In this document: in pieces, positions 25,493 through 30,436 of the stretch
Layout: each line of letters opens with the position of its first letter
How positions within the stretch are numbered: position 1 is the first letter of the stretch
Source: a virus
Direction: 5' to 3' (one strand)
IMG/VR virus record: IMGVR_UViG_3300025809_000067
Location: 1 to 32,431 of that record
DNA: 32,431 nucleotides
The notes under the pieces: generated by a model
Database searches by the model: none
What the model was told of the DNA's origin: nothing
What the model saw: the letters and a program-made list of their open reading frames with translations, nothing else
Program-made: the position numbers and the translations under genes

Positions 25493-25653
25493 TGGATATA
25501 TTACTTATAGCCAAGCACATGATGGACAAAACAATAGATGATATTGATATTGTTTATGGTGAAAACACAATGACTATATTTTTAGATGATGGCTCTAGTG
25601 TTGAGCTGATTGTTGATTCTATACATTTAAACACAACAGAATATGACTCGTAA
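25492..25653 (+). CDS. Small acidic hypothetical protein (53 aa)
   Basis: The ATG shares a base with the endolysin stop and the TAA overlaps the next gene. The peptide (MDILLIAKHMMDKTIDDIDI, then VYGENTMTIFLDDGSSVELI) is acidic and probably a small beta fold. The packing supports a real gene. I do not know a function. Confidence 0.6.
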   Translation: MDILLIAKHMMDKTIDDIDIVYGENTMTIFLDDGSSVELIVDSIHLNTTEYDS

Positions 25654-25747
25654 ACAAAAAAACCTATTAAATACATTAGCATCTTTAGCAACAGTTATTT
25701 TGGTGTTATTGCTAATATACTTCATATTCTTACTACTTATCGTTTAA
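25643..25747 (+). CDS. Small membrane peptide at the end of the late operon (34 aa)
   Basis: The frame from 25643 overlaps the gene before by 11 bp and ends within the GTTTAAAC at 25742-25749. A basic start (MTRKQKNLLN) is followed by one strongly hydrophobic helix (ATVILVLLLIYFIFLLLIV). Single-span peptides downstream of endolysins can be spanin-like or lysis-timing factors, but there is no lipobox or periplasmic domain, so spanin function is not supported. Confidence 0.55.
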   Translation: MTRKQKNLLNTLASLATVILVLLLIYFIFLLLIV

Positions 25748-25802
25748 ACGCTTTGTTTTGGCTTCGCCAGAGGCTCGTGGTGAGCTTTAAATAGATTAGT
25801 TA

Positions 25803-25824
25803 AGGGGTAGCCCTACCTACTTTT
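25803..25824 (+). terminator. Candidate terminator between the converging operons
   Basis: GGTA-GCCC-TACC (25806-25817, with a possible G-U extension) followed by TACTTTTG could end rightward transcription. The stem is short. A second weak hairpin, TGGC-TTC-GCCA, lies at 25759-25769. The late genes and the early genes face each other across 25748-25816, so a stop signal is expected here, but neither hairpin is strong. Confidence 0.35.
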
Positions 25825-26314
25825 GTAGTTCAAAATGCTTAATAGTTTTAATATCTTTAAATAATACTTTAGTTACTTTATCCTTTCTTTTGTATCTTGT
25901 ATGAACAAGATAAACACCCTTTCCTTTTTTGTAATTATTCTCTTTTAATTTTAATAAAGTTAAATTTAATAATTCAATTCTATTTACGACCATCCAAGTA
26001 TCTTCTCTTTCAAAAACAATATAATCAGAATTGCCTCTTATCCACCCATCTTTTCCATTTACATTCTTACCTTCTACCCAAACTGATTCCATTACACCCA
26101 CACTTGGGTCAGAGCTATGGTCTAACCTTTTAGTAGTTTTAACATCAAACTTACTAACATTACCTATTTCTTTTAAAAGTCCCATTACATCCCAATGCTC
26201 ATAAATATCTTGATTTTTGTTTGAATAAACAATATTTGTCATATGCTTTTCTGCAAATCTTTTTTCAGCAGATTTACCATAATCAAAACAATATTTAATT
26301 TTGTCTTTAAGCAT
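25817..26314 (-). CDS. PD-(D/E)XK nuclease-like protein
   Basis: The 165 residues show a possible PD-(D/E)XK core: E17 in the first helix (YGKSAEKRFAEKH), D42 in IYEHWDVMG, and D57-V-K59 in SKFDVKTTKR. Behind it are VWVEGKNVNGKDGWIRGNSD and YIVFEREDTWMVVNR, the strand part often seen in phage nucleases of the resolvase or restriction-like sort. The last gene of the leftward operon, it overlaps the gene before by 8 bp. Cleavage of host DNA or recombination intermediates is possible; the enzyme class is inferred from motif spacing. Confidence 0.6.
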   Translation of the reverse strand: MLKDKIKYCFDYGKSAEKRFAEKHMTNIVYSNKNQDIYEHWDVMGLLKEIGNVSKFDVKTTKRLDHSSDPSVGVMESVWVEGKNVNGKDGWIRGNSDYIVFEREDTWMVVNRIELLNLTLLKLKENNYKKGKGVYLVHTRYKRKDKVTKVLFKDIKTIKHFELQK

Positions 26315-26633
26315 ATATCTTTCTTCCAGCGATAGTTAAAAGATTGTCTATAGCTAACTCTAAATCTCTTTCATAATACATAGGCTTGTTGCCACCTAGA
26401 AAACGATAGTTAATGGCTTGCTTTTGTTGCTTTGGTAAGTCGTCTATAATAGAGTCAACAATCTTAACATTGTCTATATCAGATTCAGATACCATATCCT
26501 CAAACACTTCAGAAGTAGACTCTCCACCCGTAGAAAAATAAGATGTCTTGTTAGGGTAACCTAACCTATGGCTATCTTGCTTCATCCACCTTGCCCAATC
26601 TTCTAGTATGTTCATGAGCCGAACTATCCTCAT
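26307..26633 (-). CDS. Putative antitermination protein (Q-like)
   Basis: The 108 residues contain LEDWARWMKQDSHRLGYPNK (about 10-29), a Ser/Gly-rich middle and then IVDSIIDDLPKQQKQAINYR (about 58-77) leading into a final helix. The pattern WARWM...LGYP...D...ID-x-LP-x2-x2-A-x2-Y is reminiscent of phage Q-type antiterminators or small sigma-like regulators, which switch on late genes. Only a partial helix-turn-helix is visible. The ATG at 26633 overlaps the stop of the gene before (ATGA); an ATG at 26615 is an alternative start. It is placed near the end of the early operon, fitting a delayed late-gene activator. Confidence 0.5.
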   Translation of the reverse strand: MRIVRLMNILEDWARWMKQDSHRLGYPNKTSYFSTGGESTSEVFEDMVSESDIDNVKIVDSIIDDLPKQQKQAINYRFLGGNKPMYYERDLELAIDNLLTIAGRKIYA

Positions 26634-26866
26634 TTCTTGCTTAATCCACCCAGTATTGTTCCCCAGTTACTTGCTTTTCTTTTCTGTTGTGGTGTCATAG
26701 GTTTTGGCATTACAAAGCCGTATTCTTCTTGTATTCTATCTAATGTTCCTGCATAAACACCTGCATAAGCCGAAATTCTACTTCTACTAGCATCAGGATT
26801 TTTTTCTATAAACTCTTTTGCCCTTGTGCCAAACTCATCATATTTTTCTTTTGTGTATCTACTCAT
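26630..26866 (-). CDS. Small HTH-like protein (78 aa)
   Basis: The peptide has KYDEFGTRAKEFIEKNPDAS followed by RSRISAYAGVYAGTLDRIQE, which reads like a helix-turn-helix (about 28-46). A basic tail (MTPQQKRKASNWGTILGGLS) follows. It lies between the VRR-NUC-like gene and the Q-like gene with 4-bp overlaps on both sides. A regulator or a DNA-binding helper is plausible; I know no named family. Confidence 0.6.
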   Translation of the reverse strand: MSRYTKEKYDEFGTRAKEFIEKNPDASRSRISAYAGVYAGTLDRIQEEYGFVMPKPMTPQQKRKASNWGTILGGLSKK

Positions 26867-27186
26867 GATATATCTACCTCTCTACAAACCCATTTGTTAT
26901 TCTTCTTATGCCACCCTTGAACAAGTAGCACCCAATTTGCTTCTCTTAAATAGTGAATAGCATCACTATCCTCCATCTTTTTTACCCTTGCACTAATGTT
27001 ACTGTAGCTAGTAACTTGGATTCCTACTGTGTTGCCTTTAATATCTATTGCTAGTAAATCTATTATGCCAAACAAGTCTTGTCGTATCTTGGCAAATGCG
27101 TTCCATCTCTCTACGATAGCGACTAAAGGGTAATCACCACTATCCCGTAGCTTCTTCAGAGTCCTTTGCGTTGGGCTTATCGCCAT
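26863..27186 (-). CDS. Holliday-junction-resolvase/VRR-NUC-like protein
   Basis: I place the start at the ATG 27186 because an AGGAGG site lies 8 bp before it; the longer frame from 27213 would put that site inside the gene. The peptide starts MAISPTQRTLKKLRDSGDYP, has AIVERWNAFAKIRQDLFGII, and the core DLLAIDIKGNTVGIQVTSYS. The D of IIDLLAI is kept, but the usual E-x-K is here Q-V-T. This form (IQVTS) recurs in phages, so it is a family trait and not damage; whether it still cuts DNA is open. It overlaps the gene before by 47 bp. Confidence 0.62.
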   Translation of the reverse strand: MAISPTQRTLKKLRDSGDYPLVAIVERWNAFAKIRQDLFGIIDLLAIDIKGNTVGIQVTSYSNISARVKKMEDSDAIHYLREANWVLLVQGWHKKNNKWVCREVDIS

Positions 27187-27295
27187 CTTTTTTATCCTCC
27201 TCTCTGACAACATTGCCTTTAAATATTCTGTTCCAATTTTCTTCTAATTCTTCATCAGTAATATCTTGCTTTCTTTTTCCACTGCCTTTACCCAT
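27140..27295 (-). CDS. Small charged phage protein (51 aa)
   Basis: The frame from ATG 27295 to TAG 27140 reads MGKGSGKRKQDITDEELEEN, then WNRIFKGNVVREEDKKDGDK. The phrase start (MGKGxxxR ... NWxRIF) is one I associate with small conserved phage proteins without known function. A good AAGGAGAG site is 7 bp before the ATG. The end overlaps the next gene by 47 bp in another frame, so the C-terminal part may be less constrained. Confidence 0.7.
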   Translation of the reverse strand: MGKGSGKRKQDITDEELEENWNRIFKGNVVREEDKKDGDKPNAKDSEEATG

Positions 27296-27569
27296 CACAA
27301 TCTCTCCTTACTTTACATACTTTATGTTTATCATAATATCTTACGCTGTTGTTTTTCATGTCTATGTTTTTAATTTGTGTATCTTTTGGTAGGTGTATAT
27401 ATTCTTTGTTTAAACACTTGTATTCCATTTCAACTTTGTTTGGGTCTGGATAGTGCAAGTCTACATATAAAACGGCTTCTTGACAGCTATTAAATGAGCC
27501 AACATATTGCCAATCTGTTAAAGGTTCTGGTGCTAAATTGATTACCATTACAAATGCAAACTCAATCAT
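27288..27569 (-). CDS. Hypothetical protein, possibly exported (93 aa)
   Basis: The N-terminus MIEFAFVMVINLAPEPL is hydrophobic but short and carries an acidic residue, so a signal peptide is uncertain. The body has TDWQYVGSFNSCQEAVLYVD and YKCLNKEYIHLPK, with two Cys that could pair outside the cytoplasm. Similar small FxSCxxA...C-x-EYI-x-LP proteins occur, from memory, in marine phages; no function is known to me. An AAGGAG site lies 7 bp before the ATG. The end overlaps the next gene by 8 bp. Confidence 0.65.
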   Translation of the reverse strand: MIEFAFVMVINLAPEPLTDWQYVGSFNSCQEAVLYVDLHYPDPNKVEMEYKCLNKEYIHLPKDTQIKNIDMKNNSVRYYDKHKVCKVRRDCDG

Positions 27570-27572
27570 GAT

Positions 27573-27737
27573 TTACTCCTTAAAGTTTCCTTTAGTTATA
27601 ATCCTTCCTGTTAGTTCATGTGCAATATTAAAATCTTTTTTATTGTAAGTCATTGTAAATTTATACCCATCATATATAAACTGATGTTCTTTCCATTCAT
27701 CTTTATTCTTTTTTAGTGCTTCTTTTCCCTTCGCCAT
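27573..27737 (-). CDS. Small basic hypothetical protein (54 aa)
   Basis: I prefer the ATG at 27737 over the upstream in-frame ATG at 27758 because GAGGAAG lies close before it. The peptide (MAKGKEALKKNKDEWKEHQF, then IYDGYKFTMTYNKKDFN) has a helical basic start and a beta-like end. It overlaps the Cys-rich gene before it by 35 bp. No family recognised. Confidence 0.5.
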   Translation of the reverse strand: MAKGKEALKKNKDEWKEHQFIYDGYKFTMTYNKKDFNIAHELTGRIITKGNFKE

Positions 27738-27891
27738 CTTCCTCACTCCAATATACATTAACTATCGTTTCACACTTTGGGCAACTATACTGACTCCATA
27801 TTAAATATTTACTATCCATGTCATCATCATTGTCCCAATCATTTCCCCATATCATTTCTACATCTTTACATTTAGGACAACTGATATTCAT
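27703..27891 (-). CDS. Zinc-ribbon-like mini-protein 1 (62 aa)
   Basis: Two CPKC knuckles, one at the start (MNISCPKCKDVEMIWGN) and one near 37 (YSCPKCETIVNVYW), could bind one zinc ion, with an acidic loop (NDWDNDDDMDSKYL) between them. The ATG overlaps the stop of the next Cys-rich gene (ATGA), and AAGGAGA lies before it. Such mini-proteins in phage early regions often act on host transcription or translation, but nothing here shows the target. Confidence 0.7.
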   Translation of the reverse strand: MNISCPKCKDVEMIWGNDWDNDDDMDSKYLIWSQYSCPKCETIVNVYWSEEDGEGKRSTKKE

Positions 27892-28043
27892 TTCTTCTCC
27901 TTACAAAAACCTGATGAATTAAACTCTCCCATTTCTGTGTTTAAACAACACCACCATTTCCCATTAGAATATATTTTTGCTTTCTTTTTACATGAATGGC
28001 AAACAGGATTACTTGGTATTTTTATCGTTTTTGCAGATTCCAT
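27888..28043 (-). CDS. Cys-rich mini-protein 2 (51 aa)
   Basis: The frame from ATG 28043 to TGA 27888 reads MESAKTIKIPSNPVCHSCKK, then a KWWCC pair near 32 and a final FCKEKK. The pattern CHxC ... KWWCC ... GFCK also occurs in the neighbour at 28009-28182 (CHKC ... KWYC ... GICK), so the two genes are tandem relatives. It overlaps both neighbours. Confidence 0.65.
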   Translation of the reverse strand: MESAKTIKIPSNPVCHSCKKKAKIYSNGKWWCCLNTEMGEFNSSGFCKEKK

Positions 28044-28182
28044 GATTTTCCTTTATGTCATACCAATTAAACGAACAATACCATTTCTTATCACTATCCA
28101 TAAACATAGCATCACGACCACACTTATGGCAAACAAACTTATCTCCATATAAATATACTTCTTGTTTATTAATCTTCGTCAT
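28009..28182 (-). CDS. Cys-rich mini-protein 3, relative of the gene at 27888 (57 aa)
   Basis: I prefer the ATG at 28182, giving MTKINKQEVYLYGDKFVCHK at the start; an in-frame ATG at 28206 would lie deeper in the DUF3310 gene. The peptide has CHKC near 18, KKWYC near 36 and GICKND at the end, matching the Cys spacing of the next gene closely. Four Cys probably bind one zinc ion. It overlaps the DUF3310 gene by 14 bp. Confidence 0.62.
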   Translation of the reverse strand: MTKINKQEVYLYGDKFVCHKCGRDAMFMDSDKKWYCSFNWYDIKENHGICKNDKNTK

Positions 28183-28465
28183 GCAATTCGTCATCAATCC
28201 ATTCATCTTGCTTGGCTTTAACTTCCAAAACCTTTAGTTCTGTTTGATGGACTTTAATCATTTGTTCAAGATACCATATTGCTTTCTTACAGTCATCTAT
28301 CTTGTCAGTTAATTTTTCTGACTTCAATCCCTCTCTACTAATATACTTTAGTGCATTGCCTTTGATGTAGCCATAAAACTCATCTTTGCTCATCTTGGCT
28401 TGCATATATTCTATTGTTTCTATACCCCCTTTCTTGTAATGGTCAGGGTTTATCGTATCACTCAT
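28169..28465 (-). CDS. DUF3310 protein
   Basis: The 98 residues hold the DUF3310 hallmark: INPDHYKKGGIETIEYMQAK (about 5-24), then FYGYIKGNALKYISREGLKS and a helix KIDDCKKAIWYLEQMI. The family is widespread in phages, sometimes described as nucleotide-kinase-associated, with no firm function. This is the first gene after the terminator at 28641-28665, so it needs its own promoter, for which there is a candidate at 28531-28559. An AAGGAG site lies 6 bp before the ATG. Confidence 0.9.
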   Translation of the reverse strand: MSDTINPDHYKKGGIETIEYMQAKMSKDEFYGYIKGNALKYISREGLKSEKLTDKIDDCKKAIWYLEQMIKVHQTELKVLEVKAKQDEWIDDELHDED

Positions 28466-28512
28466 TTTTACTCCTTATAATCATTAGGTAAAACTCATAC
28501 ATTGTTCACTCT

Positions 28513-28520
28513 GTTTAAAC
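28513..28520. promoter_or_regulatory. GTTTAAAC palindrome downstream of the DUF3310 promoter
   Basis: This copy lies in the shared 14-mer TCTGTTTAAACTTA. It is about 10 bp past the predicted -10 of the leftward promoter, so near the transcription start, a common place for a repressor. The same 14-mer is found at 30453-30466 and 32294-32307. Confidence 0.5.
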
Positions 28521-28530
28521 TTACTTTGCA

Positions 28531-28559
28531 ATTAAAATAAAGCCTTGATTAACCAACAA
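28531..28559 (-). promoter_or_regulatory. Leftward promoter candidate for the DUF3310-to-nuclease operon
   Basis: On the minus strand TTGTTG (28559-28554), 17 bp, then TTTAAT (28536-28531). The -10 matches the sigma-70 consensus in five of six places and the -35 in three. It would restart leftward transcription after the terminator at 28641-28665. It overlaps the leader of the pqqA-like gene on the other strand, so the two could interfere with each other. Confidence 0.5.
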
Positions 28560-28570
28560 GGAACTTAATT

Positions 28571-28642
28571 ATGTGGACAAAACCATCAGCTACTGAAATG
28601 AGATTTGGCTTTGAAGTTACAATGTATGTAATGAACAAGTAA
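28571..28642 (+). CDS. pqqA: PqqA-like PQQ precursor peptide
   Basis: The 23-codon frame on the plus strand starts MWTKPSATEMRFG and goes on FEVTMYVMNK. This is the whole PqqA pattern: W2 and P5 near the start, R11, G13, then E15-V-T-x-Y19. In known PqqA peptides PqqE joins that Glu and Tyr by a C-C bond, and the pair is then cut out and turned into the cofactor pyrroloquinoline quinone. Length and residue numbers equal those of Klebsiella PqqA. AAGGAA (28558-28563) lies 7 bp before the ATG. No pqqB, C, D or E gene is in the window, so host enzymes would process it. Both flanking genes are on the other strand. Methylotrophs use PQQ in methanol dehydrogenase, hence the host inference. Confidence 0.92.
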   Translation: MWTKPSATEMRFGFEVTMYVMNK

Positions 28643-28665
28643 AAAAAAGGGGGCGGTTAGCCCCC
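28641..28665 (-). terminator. Strong leftward terminator after the SSB-like gene
   Basis: The stem GGGGGC/GCCCCC (28649-28654 and 28660-28665) has a 5-base loop and, read on the minus strand, is followed by eight T. It ends the transcript that carries the replication and recombination genes. Its T-run overlaps the stop codon of the pqqA-like gene on the other strand. On the plus strand the hairpin lacks a T-run, so it might protect the 3' end of the pqqA message but would be a poor terminator. Confidence 0.88.
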
Positions 28666-28676
28666 AATCCCCCTAG

Positions 28677-28979
28677 TTAAAACGGCACATCTTCTGACAC
28701 TTGGTCAAAACCTTCTTTAGCTTGTGGAGCAGTTGTATTACTACCTCCTTCATCCGTAAAAAATACCCTTGTGTTACCTAATATAGCACCTCTAGTCCCA
28801 GCTTCTCTTTCTTCTGCTGTTACTGATTGAGTTACCATACCATTGTTGTCATATTGGTCTTTCTCATCTAAATTAACAAATGCTGTTAAGTTAAGATAAG
28901 TGCCTTTCTTACCATCAATAAGTTTAGACTTATCAATTTTTGTTACATCAATACTTGCTGAAATTCCTACTGTTGCCAT
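28677..28979 (-). CDS. Single-stranded DNA-binding protein-like
   Basis: The 100 residues look like an OB-fold protein: ATVGISASIDVTKIDKSKLI, then GTYLNLTAFVNLDEKDQYDN and TRGAILGNTRVFFTDE. A flexible part ends in SEDVPF, like the acidic SSB tip (DDDIPF) that binds partner proteins. It follows the exonuclease gene with a TAATG overlap, and with the DUF1071 protein makes a recombination set. An AAGGAG site lies before the ATG. It is shorter than bacterial SSB. Confidence 0.78.
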   Translation of the reverse strand: MATVGISASIDVTKIDKSKLIDGKKGTYLNLTAFVNLDEKDQYDNNGMVTQSVTAEEREAGTRGAILGNTRVFFTDEGGSNTTAPQAKEGFDQVSEDVPF

Positions 28980-29596
28980 TAGTTGTTCTCCTTAATAAAT
29001 TTAACTGAATCCATGACCTCTATTGCAAACTCATGAATATCTCTTTCTAGACGACCTATTAAATCATCATCTCTTTCTACTCTTTTGATAAAGAGTTTAT
29101 AGTCACCAAAATCAGGGTGATAGCAAACAAAATCACACCACTTCCTACCTGTGCAAGCCATCTGCCATTGCATTTGATGAATATATCTTTTTGGGATTAC
29201 TGCGTTTTGCAATATTTCCGTATGCGTTGTTGGTTGGGGACATTTGATTTCTATGAGTCCCTCATCTGATACCATACCATCAGGACTAGCCCCTGACATC
29301 ATAACTGTTGGGTGGTCTACAAAGCCCTCCTCTTTAACATCTACATCTTTAAGAAGTCCTAGCTTTGCTATGTAAGCGTTTCTAGCTTCATCTTCATACT
29401 CAACCCCATGTCTCATAGCCTCATTCATAAATATCTTTACAGGCTTTCCTGTCAGTTGCTCGGTAATGAGTTGCGTTCTGTATTTTCGTTTATACATACT
29501 CTCGCCATTCTTAACCTTAACAATGACATTATCTACATTACTAGCAGTGACCTTACCTACCCTAGCTTGAAACCACTCATCTGTGCGTTGCTCCAT
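28979..29596 (-). CDS. YqaJ / lambda-exonuclease-like recombinase nuclease
   Basis: The enzyme would chew one DNA strand to give tails for annealing. The 205 residues start MEQRTDEWFQARVGKVTASN, have RHGVEYEDEARNAY (about 62-75), and the catalytic set D106 in SGASPDG with E116-I-K118 in LIEIKCP. YIHQMQWQMACTG (about 138-150) is the family's Q-x-x-Q helix. GTTTAAAC ends right before the ATG, where a ribosome site would be, and only a weak AAGG lies further up, so translation may be coupled to the gene before. Confidence 0.93.
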   Translation of the reverse strand: MEQRTDEWFQARVGKVTASNVDNVIVKVKNGESMYKRKYRTQLITEQLTGKPVKIFMNEAMRHGVEYEDEARNAYIAKLGLLKDVDVKEEGFVDHPTVMMSGASPDGMVSDEGLIEIKCPQPTTHTEILQNAVIPKRYIHQMQWQMACTGRKWCDFVCYHPDFGDYKLFIKRVERDDDLIGRLERDIHEFAIEVMDSVKFIKENN

Positions 29597-29598
29597 GT

Positions 29599-30096
29599 TT
29601 AAACAGCCTTTTTAATTGTTTCTATAAATGGCATACATAACTTTCTGTCTGCCTCGTTTAAACCATTAAAGTATTGTCTAGCCGTAGCTACACCTTGCTC
29701 TTTGTATATGTTCTCTATGCGTTCTAAAACATCTCCTTCTGGCAAATCTTCTCCTTGATAGATATACAAACCAATGCCATGTAATGATATAGCTTTTGCT
29801 AAACATCTTTGCATAGCTGTGTTGAGTTGCATAGCATTAGGATTCTTAATGGCTTGATTCTTAAAGTCTATAACAGGTAGTTGAGATGTCATCTCTTTAC
29901 CAAATGCTCTGACTATGCAGAACACCATTATACTGCCATCAGGTAATTTATATGGCTCTCTGTATTCCCATGTTGCTAACTCATCATGTTGCAATAAAGT
30001 ATCTACTGCCCAAGCCCATGATAGATAAGTAAACTTACCTTTCTTCTCTGTATATTTGCTAACATCTATCTTTCTTAACTCTGCGTATTTACTCAT
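29599..30096 (-). CDS. DUF1071 single-strand annealing protein (Sak-like)
   Basis: The 165 residues start SKYAELRKIDVSKYTEKKGK and have FTYLSWAWAVDTLLQHDELA (about 22-41) and the hallmark LNTAMQRCLAKAISLHGIGL followed by YIYQGEDLPE (about 96-125). This is the DUF1071 group of phage annealing proteins, distantly Rad52-like. It works with the exonuclease downstream. It overlaps the 52-residue gene before it by 4 bp. The C-terminal part (GVATARQYFNGLNEADRKLC) is helical. Confidence 0.9.
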   Translation of the reverse strand: MSKYAELRKIDVSKYTEKKGKFTYLSWAWAVDTLLQHDELATWEYREPYKLPDGSIMVFCIVRAFGKEMTSQLPVIDFKNQAIKNPNAMQLNTAMQRCLAKAISLHGIGLYIYQGEDLPEGDVLERIENIYKEQGVATARQYFNGLNEADRKLCMPFIETIKKAV

Positions 30097-30251
30097 GACT
30101 TACCCCCAAATATTTCATTTATGATTTGTTGTTTGTAGGCAAGTTGAGACATCTGTTCCATCTCTTGATAGTCTTTAGCCATCTCTTGTTGTAATTGGTC
30201 TTGTGATTCTGCTTGCTGAACTGCAAGTGATAATTCTGTTGATTGACTCAT
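30093..30251 (-). CDS. Small Gln-rich coiled-coil protein (52 aa)
   Basis: The frame from ATG 30251 to TGA 30093 reads MSQSTELSLAVQQAESQDQL, then QQEMAKDYQEMEQMSQLAYK, a single amphipathic helix. The stop overlaps the ATG of the annealing protein gene (ATGA). AGGAGAAACACA precedes the ATG, a fair ribosome site. It probably oligomerises or binds a partner in the replication set; no family is known to me. Confidence 0.68.
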   Translation of the reverse strand: MSQSTELSLAVQQAESQDQLQQEMAKDYQEMEQMSQLAYKQQIINEIFGGKS

Positions 30252-30295
30252 TGTGTTTCTCCTTTCTTGTTAAAAGTTATTATTACAATACACTG

Positions 30296-30436
30296 TTAAT
30301 TTTGTTTGTCAAACTGTTTATTTAATTTATCAAAACCTTTTGATTTATAAACCTTTCCATCTTTACTTGTTGCTCTATATTCTGCACTTTTAAAAGTGCG
30401 TTTAAACTTCTTAATAAACTCATTAGCAGTTAGCAT
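30296..30436 (-). CDS. Small basic protein after the helicase gene (46 aa)
   Basis: The frame from ATG 30436 to TAA 30296 overlaps the helicase end by 7 bp. The peptide is very basic (MLTANEFIKKFKRTFKSAEY, then RATSKDGKVYKSKGFDKLNK). GGAGAGACC lies before the ATG. A 16-bp perfect palindrome next to a GTTTAAAC falls inside this gene (30384-30407). Binding to nucleic acid is likely from charge. Confidence 0.62.
   Translation of the reverse strand: MLTANEFIKKFKRTFKSAEYRATSKDGKVYKSKGFDKLNKQFDKQN

Noticed and set aside
24568-25747. A two-component spanin pair (Rz/Rz1) in the lysis cassette
   Set aside because: None of the small proteins has a lipobox or a long periplasmic coiled coil after a signal anchor.
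26863-27213. The longer start at 27213 for the resolvase-like gene
   Set aside because: The AGGAGG site lies between this ATG and the ATG at 27186, at the right distance for the latter.
28009-28237. Plus-strand frames opposite the Cys-rich mini-genes
   Set aside because: They are Leu/Pro/His-rich antisense translations, lack ribosome sites and oppose overlapping genes with clear zinc motifs.
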